From positions 1 through 14,930 of the forward strand of contig DKJQ01000242.1 of NCBI GenBank assembly GCA_002454845.1: a stretch of DNA of 14,930 nt. The letters run 5' to 3'. The position numbers were made by a program, and so were the translations under genes. Positions 14,111 through 14,930 of the stretch are shown in pieces; positions within the stretch are counted from its first letter, which is position 1, and each line of letters opens with the position of its first letter. The notes under the pieces were generated by a model. That model saw only the letters and a list, made by a program, of their open reading frames with translations. It was not told where the DNA came from and ran no database searches. Source of the DNA: Ignavibacteria bacterium UBA6688 (GTDB lineage: Bacteria > Bacteroidota > Ignavibacteria > UBA10030).

Positions 14111-14773
14111 TTAGAGCGGAGTCAAAGTTGGTTGGAGAGTCTCCAGGAGTTCCGAGTGGAGGGTGCGGTGACATGAAGTGGGCAGGCTTCCCCCAAACAC
14201 GATATTGTCCTCGTCACCTCCCAGTGTTGAGACGATTCCCCCCGCTTCTTCAACACATGGAATGAGCGCCGCCACATCCCATGGATTCATGATCGGTTCA
14301 ATCACCGCGTGCGTCCGCCCCTGACACAGCAGGCTATAAAGATAACAATCACCTCCAAACCGAATCTTCTTCGCCTTCCTTGCCGCCTGGCTGAGACGGT
14401 AGGGGATTGTCCCTTTCTTGGCCAGGACATCGCTGCGGTGGATCCCCGTGGTGGTGATGGTCGCTTCTTTCAGGGACACATCTTTGCTGACACGAATCTG
14501 GACCGGATCGTTGCCGTTGGTCCGATACCAGCACCTCAATCCTTCCGCCGCATAAAGTGTCTCCTGCAAGGCGGGGAAGTGTACCACTCCGACCACCGGT
14601 TTTCCGTTTTTCAGGACGCCAATCAAAGTGCCAATGAGTGGCATACCGAGGGTAAACGCCGCTGTTCCGTCAGCCGGATCGAGGATCCAGCGGTACTCTG
14701 CGTCGGCCGGACCCGTTGCATCGAACTCCTCTCGCAGGATGGTATGTCTAGCAGGATTCGGAAAAAAGAATAA
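14111..14773 (-). pseudogene. HisN/inositol-monophosphatase family gene, 5' end lost
   Basis: The frame encodes about 220 residues of a magnesium-dependent phosphatase of the inositol-monophosphatase/histidinol-phosphatase family, normally 255-265 residues. Near the start of the open stretch is PNPARHTILREEF, matching the FPDHxILGEE motif with its metal-binding glutamate. Next come the metal motif WILDPADGTAAF, then RFGGDCYLYSLLCQG, and finally PWDVAALIPCVEEAGG, the second metal motif. GGDCY and the later residues are closest to the HisN-type branch. The first 45-60 residues of the family are missing. A TAA at 14774-14776 closes the frame just before the homology, and no ATG, GTG or TTG occurs until the ATG at 14644, which lies after the catalytic DPADGT. 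A protein from 14644 (177 residues) would lack catalytic residues. Either the gene was cut by a repeat or rearrangement at about 14774, or the assembly joins unrelated sequence there. Confidence 0.7.
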
Positions 14774-14930
14774 TTATCCACCAAGTTCACTAAGAGCCGG
14801 AGGCCGCTGGAAGCCGCCGAAGGCCTATGACTACTCGATGCGTCAGCATCGTTCTATTTGGATCAAAGCTCGCGCAAGCATGCGACTGTTAGGATATGCG
14901 CCAATTCAGCATTGGCTTGGATCCAAGCAG
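14774..14930. repeat. Non-coding border rich in short inverted repeats
   Basis: No gene is visible here. The stretch contains CGATGC-GTCA-GCATCG (14836-14851), GCCAAT-TCAGC-ATTGGC (14900-14916) and a perfect palindrome GCTTGGATCCAAGC (14915-14928). TTGGATCAAAGC (14858-14869) recurs as TTGGATCCAAGC (14917-14928). GGCC words at 14802-14825 can also pair. It starts exactly where the phosphatase-family reading frame loses homology, so it is probably the end of a mobile or dispersed repeat, or an assembly junction. Confidence 0.5.

Overview
The window looks like a piece of a moderately GC-rich genome, probably from the Bacteroidota or a neighbouring phylum of the FCB group (for example Ignavibacteriota). 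Three things suggest this. Three intergenic sites match the -33/-7 promoter pattern TTG-N20-TAnnTTnG, close to the TTTG/TAnnTTTG pattern of Bacteroidota. A small two-helix membrane protein of a type I associate with Bacteroidota follows an ECF sigma factor. The gene mix (DUF2961/GH172, M28 peptidase, many PAS domains) also fits. Several genes have good GGAGG ribosome binding sites, including one before a TTG start, which is less typical of the class Bacteroidia. The lineage is an inference. I see no phage, transposase, CRISPR, tRNA or rRNA.

Layout. 1-426 has no convincing gene. It holds two structured palindromic stretches and a good promoter candidate. 427-4491 carries two cytoplasmic signalling genes in the same direction: a receiver-plus-histidine-kinase protein, then a five-PAS histidine kinase. 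4526-5215 (minus strand) encodes an exported FKBP-type prolyl isomerase. The 138-base divergent spacer 5216-5353 contains a perfect 15-base palindrome. 5354-10214 is a co-directional run: ECF sigma factor, small membrane protein, NAD(P)-binding oxidoreductase, membrane metallophosphoesterase (overlapping the previous gene by one base) and an ABC exporter half-transporter. 10346-13106 holds two separately promoted secreted hydrolases, a GH172-type glycosidase and an M28 zinc peptidase with a PA-type insert. 13342-14052 encodes a receiver-domain protein with an unrecognised helical C-terminal half and no DNA-binding domain. It ends at a strong terminator that faces the tail of a HisN/inositol-monophosphatase-family gene on the minus strand.

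That last gene is broken. Its reading frame is closed by a stop at 14774-14776, just upstream of the first recognisable family residues, and no usual start codon lies before the catalytic DPADGT motif. The sequence beyond, 14774-14930, is packed with short inverted repeats and codes for nothing I can recognise. Together with the structured sequence at 1-110, this suggests that the window may be a whole contig whose ends fall in dispersed repeats.

How the genes may work together. The two kinases can form a soluble phosphorelay (PAS kinase to receiver kinase), but none of the three receiver or kinase proteins has an output domain, so their target must lie elsewhere. The ECF sigma factor has no recognisable zinc anti-sigma partner. 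The small membrane protein behind it is the obvious candidate for a membrane-linked regulator or a target. No clearly new defence or mobile system is visible. The most promising unexplained items are the ECF sigma/small membrane protein pair, the unknown C-terminal domain of the last receiver protein, and the repeat-bordered gene break at the right end.
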